This document shows, piece by piece, positions 41,628 to 51,400 of a DNA stretch of 64,000 nucleotides (the stretch's first letter is position 1; each line of letters begins with the position of its first letter). The position numbers were made by a program, and so were the translations under genes. Origin of the DNA: Gemmatimonadota bacterium (GTDB lineage Bacteria; JAAXHH01); contig VXRC01000004.1 of assembly GCA_009838645.1 (NCBI GenBank), forward strand, positions 1-64,000. The letters run 5' to 3'. The notes under the pieces are model-generated. The model saw nothing but the letters and a program-made list of their open reading frames with translations, ran no database searches and had not been told where the DNA came from.

Positions 41628-44030
41628 ATGTCCAACCTGAGCAAAATCACCGCGCTGCTTGTCCTGCTGATGCCATTCACCTGGCTGCCGCCCGCCGCCG
41701 CCAAGGAAGCGAGGTTCCTCGCCGCCCAGGAGGCCGAGTCCCTCCTGGACCAGGCCAGGGCACAGTACGACCTGGGCGAATTCCAGGGAGCGGAGTCCAC
41801 GCTGAGAAGCCTGCTCCAGGAGCAACCCGGATCGTCCACGGTCCACCTGTGGCTGAGCCGCGCGCTGGACCGGCAGGAAAAGTATGACGAGGCCGAGCGC
41901 GCCGCAGAGGAAGCGCTTGAGATCGACAGCGCGTCCCCTGAAATCCTCATACAACTCGCGCGGGTCTACATTCTCAAAGACAAGAAGAAGGATGCGCGGG
42001 AGTTCCTGGACGAGGCCGAGAAACTGGCGCCGGGCATGGCGGACATATACTACTACCGCGGCCGCACGTACGGTAAGATCCGGATGGCGCTGTTCCGGCC
42101 CGGTACGGCCGAACGGGAATACAGGATCCAGGATGCGTCCTACCGGCGTGCCATCGCGTTGAATCCGAGCCATCACGATGCCTTTTTTCAACTGGGATAC
42201 GTCATCGAGGAGATCCGGGACGACCCGGAATCCGCGATGGACTGGTATGTCAGGCAGGCATCCGTGAATCCGGCGCACGATGAGGCCGTCCATCGCCTGG
42301 CCGCCTGCGCCATCGAGTTACGGGAGTACCAGAAAGGGTACGCGCAGTTGCAGCAGGTCGCCGCGGCCCAGTATAAGGCCGTCAATCCCCTGGTCGAAGG
42401 ACTGGCGGCACAACTCGAAGCCTACCGGTACCATGCCCTGGACCAGCACGTGCGAGCGTACCGGTCCATGAGGCGGTACATCGCGGTCCTGTCCGAGTTC
42501 GACCCCGGTAGAGTCGCCCTGTACAAGGATCTCTCCATCGTAGCCTCCTCAAAGGAAGCCGATGCCTTTCTCGAAGCGACGGAACAGGAAAGGGAAGAGG
42601 CTTGGCGTACCTACTGGGCGGCCCGTGACCCCGATCCCACGACACGGATCAACGAACGGCTGGTGGAACACTACCGTCGGGTGATCTTCTCCAGGCTGCA
42701 TTTTTCAGTGGGCAAGGACCCGTGGGACCGCCGCGGCGAGATCTATGTCCGGTACGGTCATCCCGACGACCGTCAGCAGTTCATCCTCAAGTCCGGTGAG
42801 GACGTGGTCAACGCGATTTTCCCGACCGGGATGCGGGCCGTGGACATGATCCGCGAAACCAGCCGACAGCGATTGGATATGCAGGTCAGCACCGGGGCGC
42901 CGGTCCAGGACTTCGGCATATTCAGCGCACGGGCCGGGCGCGAGACGAAGTCGGTGGCGTTCCCGACGGAAAGCTGGGTCTACGTCCCCTTCGGCCTGGA
43001 GATCTTCTTTACGGATCAGCGGAATTCGAAGGTGTTCGACTACCCGCTCGAAGTGATCGATCTTCCCGGCCAGTCGACCAACTTCGGCGCGACGGACCGG
43101 CTTGCGTACAGCTTCCTGAACACGCCGAGGAAACAGGCCGAAGAACTCATCCGGCAAGTACCCGAAGCCCACCGGCACGACTACGGCGGCGAGCCGCTCT
43201 CGTTCGTTTCCCAGCTGGCCTCCTTCAAGGGCGCCGGCGACTGGGCCGACGTGGAAGTGGCCTACAGCCTTCCCGCGGCCCAACTGGGCAACGTGGAGGA
43301 CGGACTCGGAGAGAGGACCTGGCTGTCCGGCCGAATCGCCTTGCAGGACATGGACTTCAACTACGTGCAAGCGATGCCCTTCAAAATGGGACCGCTTCGC
43401 CGCCCCGTGTCGGAACAGGACAATCTGCAGCTCAGTACGGGCGCGTTCCGGTTCAGTGCGCAGCCCGGGGCGTACCGGTCCGCGGTTTCTCTGCGGGATT
43501 CCCTTTCTCAGAAGTACGGGGTCTTTACCGCGCCGCTCCAGATCTCGGATTACAGCGCGGACCGGATGTTGCTGAGTGATGTAAAGCTCGCCGCATCCAT
43601 CGTACCCACCGACGCGGAGGGACTGCTCGTCCGCAACGGCCTGTTCATCACGCCCCACCCCGCACGCCTCTATTCCAGTACGACGCCGGTGTTCATCTAT
43701 TATGAGATCTACAACCTGGAGCGGGACGCCGAAGGCCGGACGGGCTTTCGCACGGAGCTGGAGATAGCCGCCAGGGAACCCAGGCGCAATGTCGTCCTCA
43801 AATTCCTCACCGCCCTGGGGCGCATGGTCGGCCAACGGTCCGACGATCAGACGGCCTACGTGACCTTCGAAGACAGCGGCACGTCGCCGGACGATTTCAA
43901 GTACACCTCGATCGAAACGGCGGACCTGGATCCCGGGACCTATACCGTGACGCTGACCGTCACGGATCTCCATTCCGGACAGCAGGACACGAAGATGGTC
44001 GATTTCATCGTGGTCCAGGTCCAGGGCTGA
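41628..44030 (+). CDS. TPR-GWxTD domain secreted protein B
   Basis: This 800-residue paralog of the preceding gene has the same order: signal peptide (ITALLVLLMPFTWLPPAAA), TPR array (residues about 30-310), GWxTD domain (TYWAARDPDPTTRINERLVEH then YVRYGHPDDRQQFI) and a beta-rich C-terminal part with VFIYYEIYNLERDAEGRTGF. GAAGGA lies upstream of the ATG, 38 bases after gene A, so the pair is an operon. The two proteins differ by the Met-Pro-Ala repeat of A and in TPR number. They may form a complex on the outer face of a membrane. The function is unknown. Confidence 0.87.
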   Translation: MSNLSKITALLVLLMPFTWLPPAAAKEARFLAAQEAESLLDQARAQYDLGEFQGAESTLRSLLQEQPGSSTVHLWLSRALDRQEKYDEAERAAEEALEIDSASPEILIQLARVYILKDKKKDAREFLDEAEKLAPGMADIYYYRGRTYGKIRMALFRPGTAEREYRIQDASYRRAIALNPSHHDAFFQLGYVIEEIRDDPESAMDWYVRQASVNPAHDEAVHRLAACAIELREYQKGYAQLQQVAAAQYKAVNPLVEGLAAQLEAYRYHALDQHVRAYRSMRRYIAVLSEFDPGRVALYKDLSIVASSKEADAFLEATEQEREEAWRTYWAARDPDPTTRINERLVEHYRRVIFSRLHFSVGKDPWDRRGEIYVRYGHPDDRQQFILKSGEDVVNAIFPTGMRAVDMIRETSRQRLDMQVSTGAPVQDFGIFSARAGRETKSVAFPTESWVYVPFGLEIFFTDQRNSKVFDYPLEVIDLPGQSTNFGATDRLAYSFLNTPRKQAEELIRQVPEAHRHDYGGEPLSFVSQLASFKGAGDWADVEVAYSLPAAQLGNVEDGLGERTWLSGRIALQDMDFNYVQAMPFKMGPLRRPVSEQDNLQLSTGAFRFSAQPGAYRSAVSLRDSLSQKYGVFTAPLQISDYSADRMLLSDVKLAASIVPTDAEGLLVRNGLFITPHPARLYSSTTPVFIYYEIYNLERDAEGRTGFRTELEIAAREPRRNVVLKFLTALGRMVGQRSDDQTAYVTFEDSGTSPDDFKYTSIETADLDPGTYTVTLTVTDLHSGQQDTKMVDFIVVQVQG

Positions 44031-44035
44031 AGGGG

Positions 44036-44068
44036 CTACAACCCCGGCTTATCCGCGTCCTCCGCGGT
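44036..44068 (-). pseudogene. Relic of a sulfatase gene 3' end
   Basis: On the minus strand this reads TAEDADKPGL then TAG, matching the last residues AAEDAEKPGL of the intact sulfatase at 59446-60978. The 33 bases differ from 59446-59478 at only three positions. Nothing sulfatase-like continues upstream; the match ends where the inverted-repeat-bracketed ATPase cassette begins. Confidence 0.6.
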
Positions 44069-44071
44069 AGC

Positions 44072-44086
44072 CTGTCAGCCGTTATG
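44072..44086 (+). repeat. Left 15-base inverted repeat of the ATPase cassette
   Basis: CTGTCAGCCGTTATG here is the reverse complement, with one mismatch, of CATAACGGCTGTCAG at 45303-45317. The pair encloses a single ATPase gene and its promoter. Confidence 0.65.
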
Positions 44087-44100
44087 CATGAAAATCCACC

Positions 44101-44128
44101 TTGACATACTCGATTATCATGGTATTTT
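44101..44128 (+). promoter_or_regulatory. Promoter for a probably leaderless ATPase mRNA
   Basis: TTGACA (44101-44106) and TATTTT (44123-44128) are 16 bases apart. The expected transcription start, six or seven bases after the -10, coincides with the ATG at 44135, and there is no ribosome site. Confidence 0.55.
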
Positions 44129-44134
44129 CATCGT

Positions 44135-45307
44135 ATGGTTCCCCGACCCGCCATCTTGACGTCTATCACGACAGCCCTCTCGCGTAGTCCCATCGCCCTG
44201 CTTCTGGGACCTCGGCAGTGCGGAAAAACGACCTTGGCCCGGCAACTGGTGCCATATGACGACCTGAACTACTTCGACCTCGAAGACCCGGCCAGTCTGG
44301 CGAGGCTGGATGAGCCTATGACGGCGCTCGGTCCGCTCGAGGGCCTCGTGGTCATCGACGAGATACAGCGTCGGCAGGAGTTGTTCCCAATTCTGCGCGT
44401 ACTGGTCGACCGTACGCCATCGCCAGCGCGGTTCCTGATCCTGGGCAGCGCTTCTTCGGACTTGATGCGTCACGCGTCGGAATCGCTGGCCGGGCGCGTG
44501 GAACGCATCATGATGCGGGGATTCAGCTTATCCGAGGTAGAAATCGTCCACCAGCGGAAGCACTGGCTGCGCGGGGGATTTCCGAGGTCGTACCTCGCCG
44601 CGACCGAGGTGGATAGCGCCGTTTGGCGCAGGGAATTCATGCAAACGGTGGTCGAAAGGGACGTGCCGCAACTCGGCCTGCGTCTGCCGGCCGCCACGCT
44701 GTTCAGGTTCTGGACCATGCTGGCCCATTATCACGGCCAGATATGGAACGCGGCCGAATCGGCCAGGTCACTTGGTGTCGCCGAAACCACGACCCGCCGC
44801 TATCTCGACGTGCTTGAAGGACTGCTCATGGTCAGGCGGCTGAATCCATGGTTCGCCAACCTGAAGAAGAGGCAGGTCAGGTCGCCGAGGATATTCGTCC
44901 GGGACAGCGGTCTGCTTCATGCGCTTTTGGGCATTCGGTCGGAAAGGGACCTGCTGTCCCATCCAAAGTCGGGGGCATCGTGGGAAGGGTACGTCGTCGA
45001 GGAGGTTCTGTCTGCCTTTGAGCCCGAAGAGGCCTGTTTCTGGGCGACCCATAACGGCGCCGAACTGGACCTTTACCTGGTCAGGGACGGCCGAAGGATC
45101 GGCGTGGAGTGCAAACGTCAGGACGCGCCGCGCGTGACGCGTTCCATGCGTGTTGCGCTGGAGGATCTGGCCCTGGATCATCTGTACGTCGTCTATCCCG
45201 GTTGTAAGACCTATGCAATCGGCAAGGACATTACCGTAACGTCCCTTTCACACATTAAAACCCCCGGGCTCTCCGCACCTGCAACCGAGGATTCTTCGGG
45301 TTCATAA
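44135..45307 (+). CDS. AAA-family ATPase with DUF4143 C-terminus
   Basis: This 390-residue P-loop ATPase is of the type common in mobile or defence-associated loci, often carried as single genes. The Walker A is LLLGPRQCGKTTLARQLV near residue 22, Walker B LVVIDEIQRRQELFPIL, and sensor FLILGSASSDLMRHASESLAGR. A winged-helix-like segment follows (AESARSLGVAETTTRRYLDVL), and a C-terminal DUF4143 nuclease-like fold has the GAELDLYLVRDGRRIGVECKRQ motif (GxELDxxL...ExK). Function is unproven; the C-terminal motif resembles PD-(D/E)XK nucleases. It is bracketed by 15-base inverted repeats, has its own promoter, and sits beside a sulfatase relic. Confidence 0.9.
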   Translation: MVPRPAILTSITTALSRSPIALLLGPRQCGKTTLARQLVPYDDLNYFDLEDPASLARLDEPMTALGPLEGLVVIDEIQRRQELFPILRVLVDRTPSPARFLILGSASSDLMRHASESLAGRVERIMMRGFSLSEVEIVHQRKHWLRGGFPRSYLAATEVDSAVWRREFMQTVVERDVPQLGLRLPAATLFRFWTMLAHYHGQIWNAAESARSLGVAETTTRRYLDVLEGLLMVRRLNPWFANLKKRQVRSPRIFVRDSGLLHALLGIRSERDLLSHPKSGASWEGYVVEEVLSAFEPEEACFWATHNGAELDLYLVRDGRRIGVECKRQDAPRVTRSMRVALEDLALDHLYVVYPGCKTYAIGKDITVTSLSHIKTPGLSAPATEDSSGS

Positions 45308-45317
45308 CGGCTGTCAG
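45303..45317 (-). repeat. Right 15-base inverted repeat of the ATPase cassette
   Basis: CATAACGGCTGTCAG overlaps the ATPase stop codon (TAA at 45305-45307) and is the reverse complement of 44072-44086 with one mismatch. No target-site duplication is evident outside the repeats. Confidence 0.65.
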
Positions 45318-45359
45318 CCAGCCGGTGTGCATGGCCGATGATAAGGATGAGTCGCGACG

Positions 45360-48300
45360 TCACGCTTGCTTCCCACGGTCTCCAGGCGCGATCAGGCGGT
45401 AGAGCGCCGGTGTGACGAACAGCACCAGCAGCGTGGACAGCGTGAGCCCGCTCAGACCGGTGTAGGAAAGACTGATCCAGAGGTCTCGCGTCGAGGGATG
45501 CCCGGCGAAGAGCAGGGGGGTCAGTCCCACCAGCGTGGTGAGGGAAGTAATCAGGATGGGACGGACGCGCTGCCGGGCTGCTGTAATGACTGCCTCGTCG
45601 AGGAGCATGCCCTCCCGTTGCAGCCGGGCCATGCGGTCCACCAGCAGGATCGCGTTGTTGACCACGATCCCGACCATGAAAATGGTCCCCAGGAAAGCCC
45701 CCCGGTCGAATGAGAGTTCGAAGATCCAGAATACCAGGAAGATGCCGGTGAGTCCCATGGGTACGGTCAGCAGGGCGACCGCGGCGCGGCGGAAGGACTC
45801 GAACAAAGCGGAAGTCACCAGAAGGACCAGCACGAAAGCCAGGCAGACGGCCAGGTACAGGTCACGCTCCTCTCCCCAGTCGAATCCTCCCCACGATCTA
45901 CTTTCGATCCGGTAGCCCGGAGGCAACTCGACGGCGTTCAGAAAGGCCTCTTGAAACCTTCCTGCCAGTCGCCCGGCGCCCACGAACTCGTAAGATATCC
46001 ACCTCTCATACTGCTGGTCACTGCGCATGATGGCCGTGGGGACCCGGTTGAACGCCAGGTATCCGGCGTCTCCCATGTCAAGGGTGACGTCGGTGTTCCG
46101 TATCGGAAGGCGGCCTAAGTCGGACGCCGAGGCGGACCGGTCGACGACCACGCGGAACGGAATCCGGCGTCCGTCGAGATGCAGTTCGCCGTCGTGGCCT
46201 TCCCGGTCTGCGTAAAGCCGTAGCAATTCGTCCAAATCGCCCAGATTGACGCCGGCCCTCGCGAGCGTACGTTGCGCGGGGTTGAATTGCAGTTCGTAAT
46301 AGGGACCTCCACCGAAACTCCACATAGTACTGTTGGTGGTTTCGACCTTTCGCACGCGCCGGTTCCGTTCCAGTTGCCGCGCAACGCGCTCTGCGTGGTC
46401 TCGCAAGTCGTCGTAGTTGTAACCGACCATCTTCAGGTTGAATGGGATAGCCCCTCCCCTTCCGGTAGAGAAACCGGTTCCCATACCAGAAACGCCTATG
46501 GACAATCCACCGAAGTGAGTCACCAGGTTCATCATCCGGCCCAGCATTTCAAGAGGCAGTGCCGTCAAGGCGGACTCCTCCGAAAACCTGGTCAGCATGC
46601 TGGCGTTGGTTCCGTCGATCCGGGTCACCACTTCCACGTTCTTCCCACCGGCTTCCACCGCATAGCGTTCGAAGGCCAGCGCCACCGAATCGATCGTGGA
46701 CGTCTCCATGCCCGGGTGTCCGCCGATTTGGACGCTGATACGTGTTTCATCGGCAAACCAACCGAAACTCGGACCTTTCCACACGTCGGTCGTGAACAGA
46801 AAGACGCTGATCCCGAAGATACCGAAAGTCGAGAGCGCCACGGACCACCGCCAGCGGACCATGCGCGATACGGCGCGTCCATACCAGCCCACGAAACGCA
46901 TCACATACGCCGGTCGGTGCTCCGAGGATACCTTCCTGTCCAGCCGGTGCGTAACGACCGGAACCCAGATACCCGCGACCACGATGGACGCGGCGAGGGT
47001 CAGGCCGAGGCCGAGCGCAAAAGGAGCGAAGTCCCGTCTGAACTCGTCCGAAAGGTAGACGATCGGAACCAGGGCGGCGATCGTGGTCATCGTAGTCGCT
47101 GCAACGGGGATCAGCATCTCCGATGTACCGCGAACGGTCGCCGCGTCCGGTTTATCGCCTTCCTCGCGGCACCGGCGGATGTTCTCGTAGATCACCACCG
47201 CGTTGTCCACAAGTATGCCGAAGGCCAGTGCAAGGCCGGAGATGGTGAGCAGATCGAGCCCCAGCCCCATGGCCTCGAAGCAGATCATGGCGGCGAGCAT
47301 GGAGAGTCCGATGGAACTGAAGAGGACGATCGAAGCCCGAATCTGACGGATAAAGACCAGGAGGAGGGCGATGATAGCGACCAGGGCAATGGCGACGCGC
47401 ACGAAAAGGTCGTCCAGCGCCTGCCGGACGTCTTCGCTCCGGTCGGTGACCAGGTTCGCCAGGACGCCCGCCGGCAGACCCCGCGCCAGCTCATCCATGC
47501 GCGTTCGTACGCGATCCGCGACATCCAGCATGTTGGTGCCCGGCTGCTGGTCGATTTCAATGGAAATGGCGGACTGGCCGTTCAAACGTGAAATGCTGCG
47601 CGGTTTCGTCAGTCCCATGCGCGAATCCACGAGGTCGCCGAGGCGGATAAGCTCGTCGCGGCCCGTCGCGACGGGCAGCTCGGGAAGATCTTCCATCACC
47701 GTCGACATGGGTTTCGTGTACAGCGGGATCAAAGTGGACTTACCGTGTACAGCCCCGGCGGCATGAGACTTGAAGGTGTCGTTGATCGCGATTTGCACCT
47801 GCGACGGGGTAAGGCCGGAACTGTGCAGTCGGTCGGCATCGAGCCGAAGGACCAGTTCTTCTTCCCGCCCCCCGATGACTTCGACGTTCCGAACGCCGTC
47901 GAGGGAGGATAGGACCGGCAGGATTTCCTCGATGGCCAGCGCGCGCAACGCGAAGTCGGTCATTGGTCCGGACAGACGATAGCTCATGAACCCTTCGAGA
48001 TCACGGAACATCTGAGGGGTTCTTTCCGATATGCGGGGCTCGACGCCGTCCGGCAACTCCTCTCGCAGGGATGCGAGCCGGTCCCTGAGCAGGGCCCGGG
48101 CCGATGCGATCGACAGGGTATGATCGAAAGTCGCGTAAATACCTGCCATACCTTCCTTAGTTTCCGATCGTATTTCGATGATGCCCGGCACGGAGGAGAT
48201 TTCCGATTCGATCAAAGCCGTCACGTGCTTGACGACGGCTTCCGAAGAAGCCCCCGGCCAGGCGACCGCAATGTTCAACCCCGGATAATCCTTATCGGGC

Positions 48301-48413
48301 TCGAGCGACAGCGGCAGGCGCAGGACGGCTGTCGTCCCGAGGGCCAGTACGACGAGGGCCACGGCGGTCACGGCGATGGGTCGATGGATCGCGGATGTGA
48401 GGAATCTTTCCAT
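45360..48413 (-). CDS. RND efflux transporter, inner-membrane pump 2
   Basis: This 1017-residue AcrB/MdtC-type RND pump exports substrates from the inner membrane and periplasm using the proton gradient. It shows the N-terminal helix and porter domain (RFLTSAIHRPIAVTAVALVV, LRLPLSLEPDKDYPGLNI), a second set of helices with the proton-relay segment GILVDNAVVIYENI in TM4, and C-terminal helices with GIVVNNAILLVDRMARLQREG. The ATG at 48413 begins the conserved protein; the long upstream extension overlaps pump 1 and is rejected. It starts 20 bases after pump 1 stops and is the last gene of the adaptor-propeller-pump unit. Confidence 0.93.
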   Translation of the reverse strand: MERFLTSAIHRPIAVTAVALVVLALGTTAVLRLPLSLEPDKDYPGLNIAVAWPGASSEAVVKHVTALIESEISSVPGIIEIRSETKEGMAGIYATFDHTLSIASARALLRDRLASLREELPDGVEPRISERTPQMFRDLEGFMSYRLSGPMTDFALRALAIEEILPVLSSLDGVRNVEVIGGREEELVLRLDADRLHSSGLTPSQVQIAINDTFKSHAAGAVHGKSTLIPLYTKPMSTVMEDLPELPVATGRDELIRLGDLVDSRMGLTKPRSISRLNGQSAISIEIDQQPGTNMLDVADRVRTRMDELARGLPAGVLANLVTDRSEDVRQALDDLFVRVAIALVAIIALLLVFIRQIRASIVLFSSIGLSMLAAMICFEAMGLGLDLLTISGLALAFGILVDNAVVIYENIRRCREEGDKPDAATVRGTSEMLIPVAATTMTTIAALVPIVYLSDEFRRDFAPFALGLGLTLAASIVVAGIWVPVVTHRLDRKVSSEHRPAYVMRFVGWYGRAVSRMVRWRWSVALSTFGIFGISVFLFTTDVWKGPSFGWFADETRISVQIGGHPGMETSTIDSVALAFERYAVEAGGKNVEVVTRIDGTNASMLTRFSEESALTALPLEMLGRMMNLVTHFGGLSIGVSGMGTGFSTGRGGAIPFNLKMVGYNYDDLRDHAERVARQLERNRRVRKVETTNSTMWSFGGGPYYELQFNPAQRTLARAGVNLGDLDELLRLYADREGHDGELHLDGRRIPFRVVVDRSASASDLGRLPIRNTDVTLDMGDAGYLAFNRVPTAIMRSDQQYERWISYEFVGAGRLAGRFQEAFLNAVELPPGYRIESRSWGGFDWGEERDLYLAVCLAFVLVLLVTSALFESFRRAAVALLTVPMGLTGIFLVFWIFELSFDRGAFLGTIFMVGIVVNNAILLVDRMARLQREGMLLDEAVITAARQRVRPILITSLTTLVGLTPLLFAGHPSTRDLWISLSYTGLSGLTLSTLLVLFVTPALYRLIAPGDRGKQA

Positions 48414-48433
48414 GATTCGATTGCGCGTAGCGA

Positions 48434-51400
48434 TTACCGGGACTCGGCAGTCCCGGAGGTCGACGGCCTGGCGAACAGGCTGTACAGGATCGGAACGACG
48501 AATAGCGTCAGCCCCGAACCGAGGATGAGGCCGCCGATCAGCGTGCGGGCCAGGGGCATGCCGAGTTCTCCCCCGGTCCCGAAGCCCAGGGCCAGCGGAA
48601 GCACGCCGCATATGGTGGTGACGGTGGTCATCAGGATCGGCCTGAGCCGCCGCCTGCCCGCCTCGTGGATCGCATCCCTTCGGGACAGGCCGTCTCGTTC
48701 GGCCCGGACGATGAAATCGACCTTGAGGATGGCGTCGTTCACGACGATGCCCACGAGGACGATGGCGCCGATCCACGTGATGATGTTCAGGCTTTCTCCA
48801 AGCAGCGTCAGCACGTAGACCGACCCGGCCAGCGCGAGGGGAATCACCGCGATGATGATCCAGGGAAGGCGCAGCGACTCGAACTGGGCGGCGAGTATGA
48901 GCAGGACGACCACGATGGAGAAGAGCAGCGAGACCAGCAGGGAACGGTAGGCGGTCCTGAGTGTCTGGTGCGTGCCGGTGAATTCCACGTAGTGCCCGTT
49001 GAACCGGTTGTCGGCCAGCCCTTCCTGCGCCATCAGGTCTCTGACCCGGTCCGCCACACCGACGAGGTCGTCACTGGCAATATCCACATCGACGATGACC
49101 ATGGGCGCCTGGTCCATGCGCAGGATTTCTCCCGCGACTTCGACGGGTTCGATCGTGGCCAGCACACGAAGGGGGATCGGTCCATTCAGTGTATCCACGG
49201 CTAAATCCAGCAAGTCGCGGATGTCCGTGTCGTCCTGGCTTCTGCCGTGCAGGACGATCGGTATGCGTTCATCGGTGCGGTCCAGGTGTGTGGCCGTCCG
49301 GCCGCCCAGGTAGGTGCGCAGGGTTTCGGCGATTCCTTCGGGCTTCACGTCCAGGCGCGCGGCCAGGCGTGCGTCTATGTCGATCCGGTAGGAAGGCCGG
49401 AGATCGACGCCCCGCAGCGTGATGTCGGCGAGCGGGAGCATGGATTCGAACAGAAGCGACCGGATGAATTCCGCGGTTTCCGACATGCGCCGCTGGTCCG
49501 AGTCGACAGGGTCGGCGGTTCGTTTATCCATGTGCAGACGTATCGACAGGTCGGGCTGGCGCCCGCCGAGGATCGAGGACAGTGCCGAGACCGGCGGCTT
49601 CAGGTCAACCTGGCTTTGCATGCCGGGAGGGATGCTGTAGCGTAAGGCGGCCATGACGGCGGGTGTGTCCGGCTGCTCTTCATCCAGGAAAACCTGCACG
49701 CGGGCCGTTTCGAGTCTGGTGGCGCCAGGCGCCGTTCCGGGCACGAAGGCCGCTCCGGCCGCTCCGGCCGTCGTCAACGTATGGCGCACGCCGGGGATGG
49801 TAAGCGCCAGGGCGGAAAGGGTCCGCGCGCGCTCCACCGTGGTTTCCAGCGACGTCCCGGACACGAGCGAAAGGTCCATCCAGAACACGCCTTGATCCAC
49901 CTCCGGGTAGAAGGATCGCGGCAGGTTGCGTCCGATGAATCCGGCGATAAGGGCAAAGCCCAGCAGCAGGATCAGTCCCCGGACCGGATGATTGATGGCG
50001 GCATCCACGGCGCGGCGATAGGTACCGTATAGGCTGGCGGGCTGCCGTGCTCTGCGTGCTGTCGCCCGCCGGCTCCACCGGGCGACGAGCGCGGGCAACA
50101 GCGTCAACGCGGCCGTCCAGGAGAGGATGAGCGACGCGGTGACCGCAAGGGCCTGGTCTCTGAAAAGCTGCCCGGCGACCCCGGGCGTCAGGGCCATGGG
50201 CAGAAACACGGCGACGGTGGTCAGTGTGGAGGCGGCCATGGGCAGTGCCACTTCGGCCGCGCCGTTGCCCGCGGCCGACTGGACGTCGGGATCGGTCTCC
50301 CGGTGCCGCACGATGTTCTCGACCGAGATGATGGCGTTGTCCACCAGCATGCCGATGCCGAGGGCCAGACCGCCGATCGACATGATATTCAGCCCTACGC
50401 CCGTCGCGTCGAACACGGCGAAGGCGGCGATGACGGCCACCGGCATGGTCAGCGCCACGGGTATGGCGTACCGGAAACTGCGGAACCAGGCCAGCAGGAC
50501 GATCAGCGCGAGGACGCCGCCCCCGGCCAGCGCGGTCAGCGCATTGCGTATGGAACCGCGTACGAAGGTGGCCTGGTCGAAGGCGACCGTCAGCGATACA
50601 TCGGGGAACTCGACGTTGTACTGTCGTACCAGGGCATTGACGGCTTCACTGGCCGCAAGCAGGTTGGCGTCGGCCGTCTTCTGCACCAGGACGCCGATGG
50701 CGGGCGTTCCGTCGAAGAGCACGGCGCCGCGCCGGTCCTGTTCGCCCATGCGCACCGTCGCCACGTCCCGGACCCGTATCAGCGCGCCGTCCGGCCGGGT
50801 CGCCAGAACCGTGGCGCGCATGTCGTCAAGGGATCGGAATGCGCCGTCGATACGCAGCGTGTAACGATAGTTGCCCCGGCGCATCAGACCGGCGGGCAGG
50901 TCGCGATTGGAAGCGTTCAGCACGTCCTGGACCAAGTCGAGAGACAGCCCGAACGCGGCCAGGCGCGCAGGGTCGATATTGATCTGTACTTCGGGCCTGG
51001 CACCGCCGACGATGCTCGCGCGGGCCACTTCAGGCAGCTGTTCGAGTCTCGGCCGGAGGACCTGTTCGGCCAGTCTTTGCAGGGAAGAAGTGGCACCGTC
51101 GTCATTCCGCGTTCCGGACTCGAGCACCAGTCCCATCATGGGCGCCCGGTCAGGGTCGGTATCCAGCAGGACCGGACGATCGCTTTCGGCCGGAAGGAGG
51201 AACCGTTGCGTGTCGAGGCGTTCCCGGGCGGTGAGCAGCGTGGACTGAAGGTCGGCGCCCCAGTCGAGCTCGACGGTTACGAGCGATTCGCCCTCGCGGG
51301 AAATGGAACGGACCTGCATCGCACCGGGCAGATTCCGCAACGCGGACTCGATCGGTTCGGTAATCTCGCGGGCCACGATCTCCGGCGGCGTATCGGTCCA

